A stretch of 64,000 bases of DNA from NCBI GenBank assembly GCA_023078555.1, contig CM041196.1, positions 5,219,658 through 5,283,657 on the forward strand, in the 5' to 3' direction. Every line of letters starts with the position of its first letter. The stretch's first letter is position 1. The notes beneath the pieces were generated by a model. It made no database searches and had not been told where the DNA came from. It saw nothing but the letters and a program-made list of their open reading frames with translations. Positions 49,428 through 59,899 of this stretch are shown here, one piece after another. The translations under genes and the position numbers were made by a program. This DNA is from Ulva prolifera. Taxonomy: Eukaryota > Chlorophyta > Ulvophyceae > Ulvales > Ulvaceae.

Positions 49428-51197
49428 ACGATGTATGCTGTCATTGTGTGCTTCTGCTGTATGCTGAGTGCCCCTTAGCATCTGTGTATCATTCTGCGTG
49501 TGTGTTGACCAGCTGGCATGTGAGGTTTACTGTTGCTGCTGATCGTCGCCGTGGGTGAGGTGTGGCTTACGGGTGCCCCCGCGCAAAACTGCATGAAGCC
49601 GTTGAGGTTGCATGTCATATTGCCCGTCTTGCACCAGACCGCACACATGGTGTTTGACTATCGGGTACTGCTGGGACGGCTGCCATTACGGCTGCAGGCA
49701 CGTCCACGCCCAGACTGCAATACGAAATCAAAAGTCCGCATTGCGTGTGGCGGTGCAGGGGGAGGGAAGTGTTCGAATCGTATTACCTGCGGAGCCACAG
49801 CGGCCGCAAGCTGACGTGGCACAGCGGCATGGAGCAGTGCACCCTGAAGGCCCTCTTCCCGCAGTGCGGCGAGCGGGAGCTCGTGGTCAGTGTGCACCAG
49901 GCCGCCGTGCTGCTGCTGTTTGTGTCGGCCAACACGCTGTCGTACTCGCAGATCCGCGACGCGACGGCGCTGCAGGATGCGGAGCTCAAGCGCACGCTGC
50001 AGTCGCTCGCGCTCGGCAAGGTGCGCCTGTTCGATGTGTTACAAGGACAAAGCAAGCAAGGCAGGTAGCACCGCGAGCAGCAACCAGGGGAACCGCACAC
50101 CACGCAACAAGCCACACGCAGCACACACCAACACACCCACACAACGGCAGCACCCGTGCCGGCCACAGCCACACAGCCACACGTGTTCAATGTGTGCGGG
50201 GAGCCCCGCGCCGACCGACGTGTCGCCCGGCTTGCACCCTGCCACTGTTCCTGAGACGGCGAGGAATCAAGAACACCACCAAGGTAGAATCAACTGTAGA
50301 TCACGGGGCCAGGCTGCATGCTGCCTGTGGCCGTGCGCCCATGTGGTCTCCTCTGCGCTTCATCGCGTCCGTGTGTCTCGCTGGCACGCCCGCATCCGTG
50401 CGCCGGTGCACCACGTGTCGCCCAACAGTGCTCGCAGCTTTGCACAGTGACTCGCGTGCGGTGGTCTCACACTGTCAGTGTGGTCAGCTGGCGCATAGGT
50501 CACCTCGCCCTCGAGGCGTGGTCCCGCGTAGCATGCTGCTCTGGCGCGGACGCACCCACAGCCACCCCCACGCCCCATTCTACTGCACTGCGGTGTGCTC
50601 ATGTTCACAGCCATCTACCTGTCTCACCACCAGACCCGTGACGGCACCCCCAACGGCATATGGTCCCGTTCATTCAGCGTTGTCAATGTCCTCTACACGG
50701 TACAGCTCAGTAGGTCCAGAATCACTTAACTTTACCCGCTCATGGTGGCCGTGAGCCGTCTCTGGCCGCTCCCGCACTAAGAACACCATGCACTCTCACA
50801 TCCCCCCGTGCTGCGCGTGCAGACGCGCGTGCTGCGGAAGGAGCCCAAGACGAAGGAGGTCGAGGAGGAGGACCAGTTCCACTGGCGCGAGGACTTCACG
50901 GCGGCGCTGTACCGCGTACGCATCAACCAGATCCAGTCGAAGGAGACCGTCGAGGAGAATAAGCGCACGAACGACCAGGTGCTGCAGGACCGGCAGTACC
51001 AGATCGACGCAGCGCTCGTGCGGGTCATGAAGTCTCGCAAGCAGCTCGCGCACAAGCTCCTCGTGCAGGAGGTCATGCAGCAGCTCAAGTTCAACATCAA
51101 GGCCTCCGACCTGAAAAAGCGTATCGAGAGCCTGATCGAGCGGGAGTACCTCGCCCGCGCCGACGGCCAGCAGGACGTGTACAACTACCTCGCGTGA
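37886..51197 (+). CDS. CUL4: Cullin-4 ubiquitin ligase scaffold, 9 exons
   Basis: Cullin-4 scaffolds CRL4 ubiquitin ligases, holding DDB1-substrate receptors at its N-terminus and RBX1-E2 at its C-terminus. Exons are 37886-37949, 38110-38225, 40956-41261, 41807-42227, 45807-45988, 47908-48078, 48995-49308, 49759-50020 and 50823-51197. All phases agree and give 736 aa, close to human CUL4A. The start KKLVIKGLK...RPKLPDG is specific to the CUL4 group. The cullin-repeat region runs to about 400. The cullin homology domain includes KDVFEAFYKKDFAKRLL (422-438) and SGRKLTWHS. The C-terminal winged helix holds the neddylation site at about K682 in IDAALVRVMKSRK, and the protein ends VYNYLA. Introns of up to 3.6 kb carry many retroposon copies. 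Confidence 0.97.
39253..40450 (+). repeat. Cluster of retroposon 3'-end copies in cullin-4 intron 2
   Basis: About six copies of one 3'-terminal sequence lie in the same orientation. Each starts near GCCATGA..G.GTGAGTGGAT and runs through GCCCGGCCTCTGTCCTTTGTAA, with starts near 39253, 39340, 39929, 40085, 40197 and 40367. The first two are nearly identical tandem units. The third directly follows the coding fragment at 39419-39945, identifying these as 3' untranslated ends of that element. Confidence 0.7.
39419..39945 (+). pseudogene. C-terminal fragment of a non-LTR retrotransposon protein
   Basis: An open frame, truncated at its 5' end, runs to a TGA at 39943-39945. It contains KLGDIMFMPPGDALCIGDVSV, then a lysine-containing QKRTAYRLYD, then FVTLSHETHGRLGRPAM. 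This D...D-x-V...K...E-T-x-G order resembles the C-terminal restriction-like endonuclease region seen in many algal non-LTR retrotransposon proteins. It ends with FVTNALRRLSVALCKGNA, which resembles FVQWALRVLSVSLQRGNA in the copy at 43.1 kb. The reverse transcriptase part is missing. The fragment lies inside cullin-4 intron 2. Confidence 0.5.
40802..40845. repeat. Perfect 44-bp palindrome in cullin-4 intron 2
   Basis: Two 22-bp arms, starting CAATGCAGCACAGTGAGTGC, are exact reverse complements with no spacer. The palindrome ends 110 bp before exon 3. In the pre-mRNA it would form a long hairpin. Confidence 0.9.
43032..43317 (+). repeat. Retroposon copy with coding end and 14-bp target duplication
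   Basis: The insert at 43046-43303 (258 bp) lies in cullin-4 intron 4 between ACAACTGACGAGGG repeats at 43032-43045 and 43304-43317. It keeps about 49 codons of a protein C-terminus (ALRVLSVSLQRGNADM, ending LEDAILPD, stop) and a 3' UTR ending CACTCTTTTGTAATTAA. It is the best-preserved member of the family at 9.0, 13.9 and 21.3 kb. Confidence 0.8.
44160..44535 (+). repeat. Three degenerate retroposon 3'-end relatives
   Basis: Sequences ending CCACTCTTGTGTAATGG (near 44230), GTTCACTCTTCTGTACC (near 44400) and GTTCACTCTTCCGTAGC (near 44515) resemble the CGTTCACTCTTTTGTAA terminus of the family. No target duplications were resolved. Confidence 0.45.
45671..45755 (-). repeat. Short minus-orientation retroposon copy in cullin-4 intron 4
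   Basis: An insert of about 65 bp (45681-45745) carries the motif read on the plus strand as CACAAGGACAGAGTCGGAGA. It lies between CCAGCATTTT repeats at 45671-45680 and 45746-45755. Reversed, the motif resembles the CCTCTGTCCTTTGTAA end of the intron 2 cluster. Confidence 0.5.
47794..47902 (-). repeat. Retroposon copy abutting the intron 5 splice acceptor
   Basis: An 81-bp insert (47808-47888) lies between exact 14-bp repeats GCATCATCTGTGTG at 47794-47807 and 47889-47902. The right repeat ends five bases before cullin-4 exon 6, leaving TGCAG as the acceptor. On the minus strand the insert ends TGCCTTTGTCCTTGT, the family terminus. Confidence 0.7.
49373..49424 (+). repeat. (G-C)9(G-T)17 alternating dinucleotide tract
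   Basis: A 52-bp alternating purine-pyrimidine run lies in cullin-4 intron 7, 64 bp after the donor. Such sequence can adopt Z-DNA under torsion. Confidence 0.9.
50028..50195 (-). repeat. Retroposon copy abutting the intron 8 splice donor
   Basis: An insert of about 144 bp (50040-50183) lies between TGTTCGATGTGT at 50028-50039 and TGTTCAATGTGT at 50184-50195, which differ at one base. The left repeat begins seven bases after the GTGCGC donor dinucleotide at 50021. The element end reads GCTTTGTCCTTGTAA on the minus strand. Confidence 0.6.
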
Positions 51198-53072
51198 GCG
51201 CTGCGTGCTGTTTGATGTGGGTTTGCAGGTTGCGCGGGGGGGGGGGGTCACCACGCATGCAGTTCGTGGTGACACCGAACTGCGGTTGGAGAGTTCGGAC
51301 CCACAGCGCGCCGGGTGAGTGCTCGTTGGCGGCTGGAGGAGTGCGCAGTGGGGCACGCGCCCGCAGGCTGTACGCAGGGGCCGTGTGGAGGCGAATCCCG
51401 CGGTGCTGGTTGGGTTGTGGGCATGAGATGGTTGTGCGTCACTTTGCAGACCGTTTTCTGAGCAGTGGGGAGGGAGGTGGAAGTGGCGGTGACATGTGCA
51501 ATGTTCTCCACACCACTGTGCTGCCACCATGCCACTGGGCTGAACACACATCGGGATGCTGTTAAACCAGTGCCGAGGATGGTGTGCAGGGGAGGGAGAG
51601 GCGGTGGGCAAGCAAAGCCGGTGCTGATGTGTGCTGCGTGTTACGCAGGCTGGATGTGTGCACGGCAATGGCACAGATTGTTGAAGGCCTGCAGGTCAGG
51701 CATGTGGATGGCGTGAATTCGCTGTGACGGTGCTGTGTAGCGGCGAGGCGAATCCGCATGGTGCCGTGAGATAGCAGGGTGCCGGTGGACAGGTGTGGAC
51801 GTCTGTCCCACCGACAACGTGCACTGCGGGGGTCCGTATCGGGTTACTTTGCTGTGGCGGACGGGCGGCTTGTGTGGCAGCTCATCTGAGCCTAGGCTCG
51901 TCTTCGCGCAGTGATGCGTTTAGCTTCCAATTTGCGTGCAGACTGTGTGATTGTGGTGTTGTTGTGAGAATTGAGCTGAAGCATGGTGAAATGACAACAT
52001 CGTTTGTCTCGATTGAACGCCTATTGTGAAACAGTGGCGCATATTAGCCATTGCTGATGTTGATGGCCAATTTTGTCAAGATGGCCTGCCAGTCTCACAG
52101 TTTTGGTCAACTGCAGAAACGTGAATGATTCATATGGAGGTGTATATCAGGAGCCTACCGAAGTTCTGCTTTGTCAGGCCTGGTGACAGAGGAGGTGATC
52201 CTGCTAATTGCAACAGAAAGCAGCTCAGAACTGTTCCAGACTGGAGCTTCCAGTATCTCGAGATATGGTGCAGAGGTGGATTCGGAATCCGCATGCACAC
52301 AGCTCGAGTCCTATTGCCCGTTCGAGCGGGAATCATCTCATCCCTGGCTTTGATCAGCCGGTGAACGGGAGTGTGCTCTGATCCTGGAGTGGTACTAGCA
52401 GCTTTACCGGGACTAAGGATCCAGGACGACCTGCCCTGAGCTCACAGGAGCATATGGTGCTTTGGTCCACCAAGACAGATAACAAGGACTCGGTGCAGAG
52501 CACCAAAGTAGACGACCAGGCAATGCAACCGTGAAGTTTACGTGGTGCCTAGACGCCCGATTGTGTATTTATGACTGCGATGCCGTGCAGTCTGTCTTGG
52601 TGTTCTGCCATGCAATGGCCAGGGCTCATTCATGATTGATGAACGACTGCATGGTGTCACAACACGTACAGCTTTGCTGCTTCCTGGAGCAACTCGTGGA
52701 CCGAATGCGGTGTCATGATCTCGTATACAGCTCTTTGGGCTGGCTGCATGTCTTAATTCATGTTTCATCATGCACGTACGGCGGATATGCTGCTGCTCGA
52801 CCTGAACCATGAACGCAGTGCCCTGGAAGACACAGGTTGTCAGCACGATAAGCACGTTCTCGCACACGTGGCTGATATATCACGGCCGGACAGAGTTCCG
52901 CATGCTTGGTATGCACGTCAGCATTGTGCGGGCCCATCGCCGCGCGGTTGTGCTTGTTTCAGCCTACTCCAGCTTCTATGCTCGTGTTGATAGTGCCCAG
53001 CCGATGCATGCGTTGCACTGTCCTTGACCACATAGTTGTGTTGAACCTTGTTTACGTAGCAGCTAGCTCGTA
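51198..53072. other. Spacer between cullin-4 and the PES-like gene
   Basis: No gene was recognised and no TGTAA was found in the first 800 bp after the cullin-4 stop. A sequence near 52.25-52.34 kb has a tRNA T-loop-like GTTCGAGC but does not fold as a tRNA. Confidence 0.4.
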
Positions 53073-56000
53073 ATGTTATTGACAACTTCCCCGCGCTTAT
53101 GCTTAGGCGTTCCGCGTGCAGCTGGTTCAGGGCCAAGCGGGGCTGCGACCGAAAGACGAAAAACATTTTCAAAAACCAGAAACCTAAATGGTGGCCATGA
53201 GAACGGTTTGCGCTTCCGGTCGGTACCTCGGGCGCAAATGTCCAGCGCTTCTACTGATGTGCGTTCAGCTTTGAGCAGTGCTGTGACCACCAGCTGGCCC
53301 ATGGACGAGGGATAGGAAGCATGGCTCGCCCATAGCACAAACTCACGTTCATGAGCAATTTGAATGCAGATACAAGAGGTCGAACTGGTTAGAGCTCCTC
53401 GCGGCCATCCGGTGTTGTTCTATTTGCCAGGTGCGGGGGTCAACAGGTCGCCATGATCTGCGTACTCCCTGCCTTTGTCACCTGCTAGATATATACTGCA
53501 TAAGGCGCCGGCAGATTGCTTTTGCCGGGATAGATCGATAATCTGATGTTTAGGACATGAAGTGCTGCTGGGTACAGGCGCGGACGGAACGGCAGGTGGG
53601 TTGACGCCCCACTTGCGAGCCCTCCAGGCCCATGGATTCTCAGTCCGATGCGCTACAATTCCGAGCTCGAATCGGTTTGGCTGGCGCCAGCTGACAGATG
53701 CTGTGTCTCCCATGTTGCTGAAAGCCAACAGAGACGCAAACGGACACGGCGTCGTGGTCGTTGCCGAATCATTCGGCGCATGCCTGGCACTGCGCCTCGC
53801 ACTGGCTTGCCCTCAAGCAATTGCGCATCTTGTGCTCATCAATTCTGCGACCGCGTTCAATGCTGCGCTGGCCGGTCTTCCGTCGCTGATCGGGCAGACT
53901 GGACTGTTGTCAGCATTCCCAGAACCTCTCTTCAGGGTAGCTCAGGTGCGATTCACCGGCATGAAAACTATCAGAAGCATTTACAGATGCGCATTTCCAG
54001 AGACTCGTCGGCCTTGTCCACGAACAGTGCGCATGCAGAGCATTGTGCTGCCATTCTTGATCAACCCAGAGAGAGCAGATCCAAATGCCAGGAGCATTTT
54101 TCGTTCCATGATGAGCATGTCCAATCCGTCCACGGACGCAATGCTGGACTCCTTCGAGCATCCCGCTTCGTCAACGATCGGCCAGAGTCGTCCTGTGGCC
54201 ACAGGAGGAGCTGCCAGGCCTGGCTCTCGAGCAATCCCGCCACCAGGCCCTCTTGGAATCTCCACGCATGCACCAGCTGCAGCGACTGATTTCCGCATAC
54301 AGCTCATGCGAGGTGGAGATCTGACAGACTCGCGCTTGGCTCAGATTCAAGTCAAGACGGTCATCGTGGCATCAGCAAGAGACCGCTTATTCCCCTCCAT
54401 GAGCGAGGGTGCGATATGCTTCTCTATGGCATCAATGAAAGTGCTCCGTTGACTGTCCCATGCTTGATGATTTGAGTCATGGATGGGAGCCTCTGACCAA
54501 TCGGTTCAGTCCAGGCATGCATATGTGCTCGAGGCATCGACTAGCGCCCCGCCAGGGAGTCCTGTCCACGCCAAACAGCTTCGATCTCGCACACCCATGG
54601 CACATGCTTCCATCCACGGCTGGTGTCTTCCGCAATTGACAGTTCAGCCACTCTGCGCATGTGTTAACATGTGTTAACACCTCAGCACGCACATGTGCCA
54701 CACCACATGAGCCACACTCCACGCCATGCGCTCTGGCAAGGGCATGCGTAGGTCGTTGCTGTTGCAACTCACTCAGTGCAAATCGATCTCAAGTCACACG
54801 CTGTAGTATGTGAACTATCTGCATCGAGCACCTTTAACATGCCCTGCCCAAACAGGTCCCTCCCTCCCTCCCCATGGTCACCCGTAGTCCCTGCACGAGC
54901 CTGCATCGCCAGCACAGGCAGTGTCTCTCACAGCCATCGGTCTGTGAGTGATTCAAAACAGGTACAGGCGCCCTCTTCATTGCTGTCATCCTGGTACGCA
55001 TCAATGAGATCGGCTCTGAAGCATCACAAGCCCTCTGCGCTCGCATTATCTGTAGGCAGGGTGGCGCAGTGTTGGTGCATCTTTAGCCGGTCGGGGTACA
55101 TATATGCGATCGGATTTGTCAACCTGGCAGGAGCTGCGAGTTTCAAAAATCCATTGTCTCGCGAGCATGGCGTGCCACTATTAACTCGGTCAATTGCGGT
55201 GCAGGTGCTCGACTGCAACGAGTTATTCCAGGTGCAAAGCGGGTGATACTGCCAGAAAGTGGCCATGCACCTCTTCTTGAGAGAACAGTCTGCCTGCTCG
55301 ATCTTCTGGTCAGGATTCAGGTCACATCCGGTGACCCATTGAGAGACGCACACGATTCATCCCAGGTGCCAACAGCGATGCGAGGCGCTCAACGGCGGTA
55401 TGATGGTCCAGGTGCTGAATTGCGCGGGGATGTGCGCACCACAGACACGGTTGGTCCTTCACAATCTGTGGATGTGTCGGACAGTACACATGCAAGAGAA
55501 CTTGGCAATACTTCTCATGCTCGATCCATTCAAGCAGCAGGATGGGGACACAGCTATGGGAGCTCGGAGTCAGACATTCCGGCAAACATAACAGGTGAGC
55601 ACTGAATTCATCTTAACATCTTATTTGGTTCACCCTTGACTGCAAGTCTGAGGCGAGTCGAGCTCATCACGTACAGTCGAATCAGTGACACCACAGCACA
55701 ATACAGCACTGATTTATACTGGAAGACCTACTGTTGTGGCCACGCCCAACTGAGTGCTGTAGGCATGAGAGCTTCAGCTAATGTACACACGAGTGCAGAC
55801 AGCGGCTCAGTGCAAACGATGACGCTCCAACTACATGGCGGTCATCACCCATTCGACTTTCCTTGTCGCTCTTCATCACTCGGACATCTGCACCAGGTAG
55901 CTCACATGTTCGAAAAATGTTTGTATTGCACTTATTGCATGACTCAGATCACGAGTCATTGACACAGTGTGCATCCGTAAAGGTCGGGCCATCATCCCAG

Positions 56001-59000
56001 GCATGGGGCGTACGTTTAAAGCGGCCTCCGTCTCTTCAAACGCACGCGGCCGGCATGACCATGAATGTCGATACTAACGCGCGAGTGCCGTATCTGGCCT
56101 CGGGCCGCTGGGGCGGGCCCTGGCAAGTCTGCGATAACCTGCCATCTCTTGCTGTGCTGCTGACCAAGCCTGCACTGGAAATGCTGCTAGACGCAGAAAA
56201 CGATGTGTTGCTTGTACTTTGTTGGGCGCCCATGCTTGATCCCGTTGCTTGAGGCGGAATAACTAGGAATTGCGCTCTACGTTGCCGGAAATGGCTGCGA
56301 CGCGCAACCAACTAACAGGCAGCGTAAGACTGTGATTACAAAAAAGTTGAGTGCTCGAGAGTTTTGTCTCGCTCGTTGCAGCTTTTGCACAAGGCTGAGA
56401 AGCAAAAGTGCAATATCAAACTCCGACAATGTTATTGCTGACCTGTGTCGCTGTGTCAGCCAATATATACACTTGAGAAGGTACGAAGACGTGCATTGTG
56501 CATGTCGGAATGCTTCCACTTGCGTTTGGCCAGTGCGAGTGACCGCCTCGTATTAGCGACCCAGGGCGCCCCCGCGAAGATCTCGACAGAGCCTCACTCG
56601 CGCCCATGCATGCCCCGGGCGTTGCATAGGCCCCGCGGCGTTGCGAGCTTCGGCGCCCGTTCCTTCTGGCCACACACAGCTGAAAAGGTGCATCATGTCT
56701 GCTCGAGCATACGTCTCGAGATATGGCACCGTAAGGGTCGTCTGGCGCGACACTTCACCGTGGTGGCAGAAACTTTCCCACGTGTTCTCACAGCCCGACT
56801 TCGATCACTACGCACGTGGATCGATAAAGCTGCTCGCCTGCATCAGGGAAACTGTCTCGACGGGCCACGCAGGGCTGTGCGGAGGCGTGCTATCCGGAAG
56901 CCTCGTGGATGGAGCGCAGTGTATGAATTCATAGCGACGCCTGCATAGACCTCCTGCGGCTGCCTGTGACATAACTTGGCCTGACGTTGAAGCACAGATA
57001 ATACACAAATGCATCTTCTTTCCTCTCGTCAGCTCGATAGAGCCGTGCTGAGTGGCGCATTGACATACTGGGCTCTGAGGCGCTTCGATGTTCCTGCGTC
57101 GCGATAGCGAAAGGCATCATTGTAGCAGAGCATACCTGGAGAGGACCATTGTACACGTACATGAGACTTACAGCCACTGGCCTCGTCTGGTGTGGACGTT
57201 GACGCAACGAAGAAGCAACTGTACCCCGTTGTGCCATGGCACTCACTGCTGGTGATCATGAGTCGCAACAGCGGGGTCAAAAGCACACTGAGACCTGTGC
57301 CACCTAAATTAAACTCTGGACAAGTGACTCGCTGCTCCGTGCCTATGCTTAAGTGTGTCAAAACCAATTTCTAGCCCCGTTCTACAGTATGATATTGTCA
57401 CCTCCGGGTGCCCATGTCGTGACATCCCAGGCGCTTGGTCTTAGCTGGTCGGATGGCCACAGCAGTACAGTCGCTTCTCACAGGAATAAGCGCAGGACAT
57501 TTTCTGTAGCTCATAGCATCGTGAAAGGTACGCGCACGTTCCACTGGAATGCGCTGCTCAGCGCCTCGCCCTTTGTCCTCAGTCGAAGCAGTGGCTGTGC
57601 CAGCAGTGATGCAACCGGCCAGGCACCAGCACCACCAGCTGCGATGAGCGCCCTCGGTCCCAGTGCTGTGTTCCTGGGCACGGCGGCCTCGCCTTCACAT
57701 GGGCGGTATCACCTGTGTGAACACTGACAGACTACTGACAGCTGTCAGTCATCTAGGTGGATTCAGCTGGACACGGGTGGGTGCCATGCGTGGCTGCGGC
57801 AGCGACAGCTGGCCTGGCCCAATACGTTGTTGTTGCTGTTGTCATGCGGAGCACCCCCCCCCCCCCCCCCCCCCCCCCCCTCCCCAACCTGCCGTGTCAA
57901 TCTACATCAGGTACCAGTCCCCTGGTCAATGGATCGGGTAGTGACACGTGGTCATGCGCTCTTGTATAGCATTGGTTTTGTGAATCTCCAAGAAGCTGTG
58001 CACAGAAAGGCTGATTCTCCTGTCAGCCATGCCTGGTACGTAGGCGCGTTCTGTCCAGAACCTGCAGCATCTGTGGAATAGGTCCACCATGGGTATCAGG
58101 CACGGCACGCGCCACAGGTGGTGCTGGGCCCCTGCTGTGGCACTTCGTGCTCGGCCCGGGCCGCAGCGACTGTAAAGTAAAGTATATCTGAATTTACTGA
58201 GCCGTATCCTATTGGACATTGACAACTCCGAGCTAACGGGACCACCTCTGCCGAAGGGGTAAACCACCTGGTAACCCCCCTCAGACCGTACGCAACTCAC
58301 AGGGCCCCCTCCTGTGCTAAGCGAGGTGGTCACGCACGGCCGTTTCGATGCCCCAAAGCGCACGCAGAATCGGTCCCGACGACCTCCTGATTCGGAGGGG
58401 GTAGCTTTTAATCCGCCCACTGTACGCCACCATGCACCGTGCAGTCCCCCTCCGCTCCCCACATCTGTGCGCGTGGTGTACGTCACCATCGATCCGCGGA
58501 CGCGCTTACATGCGGCTCTTGCAACCCTCTGCGTCCGCCCAATCGTCTCAGCTTGTCACCTATCAACAGGACATCGCATCTACACATGCCTACATAACAC
58601 TTGGCGGCATTCATGTATCTCTATGAGATCCAAAGTATCAGGTGATGATGGTGTGTTTACGCACGTGTGCATGCATGTGCCACCCTGCGAGGCTCGCGTG
58701 GTGTCACCTTGTGCACGCATCACGCATGCAGTGCACGCCTCACGCTGTGCGCGCTGTGCTGCGCAGGCGCACCACCGCCCATCAACTTCAGCGTCCTTGA
58801 TGCCGGCCTCGAGACCGGCTTCGAGTCGTTCCGCGCCTGGCGCGACATCATCTCGCCTGTCCTCCTCGGCCTCGAGAACCTCCCGCCCCCGGCCCTCCCC
58901 GCGGCCGGCGCAGCCGCCGGGCGGCCGCTGCTCTTTGTCGGGAACCACACGCAGTTCGGCATGTACGACATGCCGCTGCTGTTCATGGAGATGTACACGC

Positions 59001-59899
59001 GGGGGTACGTGCTCACGGGACTCGCGGACCCGGACCACTGGAAGACGCCGCTTGGGCCGTTCTTCGAGACGTTTGGCGCGGTGAAAGCGGGCCCGATGCC
59101 CGCCTTCCGCGCGCTGCGCGACGGCAAGAACGTGCTGCTGTTCCCAGGTGCGCTGCGCCCCGCTCCGTGCCTGAGCTGTGGCTGTTTGAGATCTCGGCTG
59201 TTGTGGCCCGGCGTGGCGCTGTGCTGGCCGCTGCCGCTTGTTGCCGGGCCCCCGCTTGCTGAATTGGATCACTTGATATGCGCAGTCCTCCAGAGTTGGG
59301 GTTGTTGCTCAACAACCTCTGGGACCGTGTGGCTATGTAGAATCAGGGTTGCATGCATGCGTCTTGCAGGCGGCGGCCGCGAGGTGTCGAAGAACCGCGA
59401 CGAGTATTACAAGCTGTTCTGGCCGCCGTCCGTCGACTTCGTGCGCCTCGCCGCCGCGACCAACGCCACGATCGTGCCGTTCTCCGCCATCGGCGGCGAC
59501 GACGCGTTTGACATCGCGATGGACCCCGCCGACATCCTATCGCACCCTGTGCTCGCCCCCCTCGCGACCGCCGCGGTCGACACCCTCGTGAGCGAGGGCC
59601 GCAACCCCTCCGAGGTTGTCATGCCGCTCACGCTCCTCCCCGGCTCGCCCATCCCCAGCCCGCTACCGGTCGCGAACTTTGGCCGCGTGTACTTCAAGTT
59701 TGGGGAGCCGGTGGACATGGCGGAGGTGCCGTCGAAGGACCGGGCGGCGTGCCGCGCTGCAGGCGCGGTGGCGCGGCGGCGCGTGGAGGAGGGTATCGCG
59801 GAGCTGCTGGAGGTGCGGGAGGGCGACCCGGACCGCGGCGTGCTGCGGCGCATGCAGCGCAAGGCGGTGCAGGCCGTCAGCCTCGCGTCGCAGCTCTGA
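53073..59899 (+). CDS. PES: Phytyl ester synthase / diacylglycerol acyltransferase-like esterase, 7 exons
   Basis: Members of this plastid family combine an alpha/beta-hydrolase with a lysophospholipid-type acyltransferase and esterify phytol or diacylglycerol with fatty acids. Exons are 53073-53258, 53370-53430, 53578-53945, 54039-54408, 55205-55594, 58767-59147 and 59370-59899. All phases agree, giving 761 aa. Exon 1 is rich in Arg/Ser/Ala and suits a chloroplast transit peptide. The hydrolase part has LFYLPGADGTAGG, nucleophile S147 in AESFGA, D320 in ASARDRL and H349 in PESGH. A Ser/Gly/Arg-rich linker of about 100 residues follows. The acyltransferase part has FVGNHTQFGMYD (H519), LLFPGGGREVSKNRDEYYKLFWP and ATIVPFSAIGGDD. 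Five of six donors are GTGCG. Intron 5 is 3.2 kb, and a missed small exon there cannot be excluded. Confidence 0.93.
57854..57880 (+). repeat. C homopolymer, 27 bp
   Basis: An uninterrupted C run lies in intron 5 of the PES-like gene. It is followed after one T by four more C. Confidence 0.9.

Noticed and set aside
52250..52340. A tRNA-like T-loop (GTTCGAGC)
   Set aside because: The flanking bases do not form a T stem, and no matching anticodon or D arm was found.
55595..58766. Additional PES-like exons within intron 5
   Set aside because: No fragment there resembles the family and joins in phase. The GTGAGC donor at 55595 joins exon 6 directly in phase.
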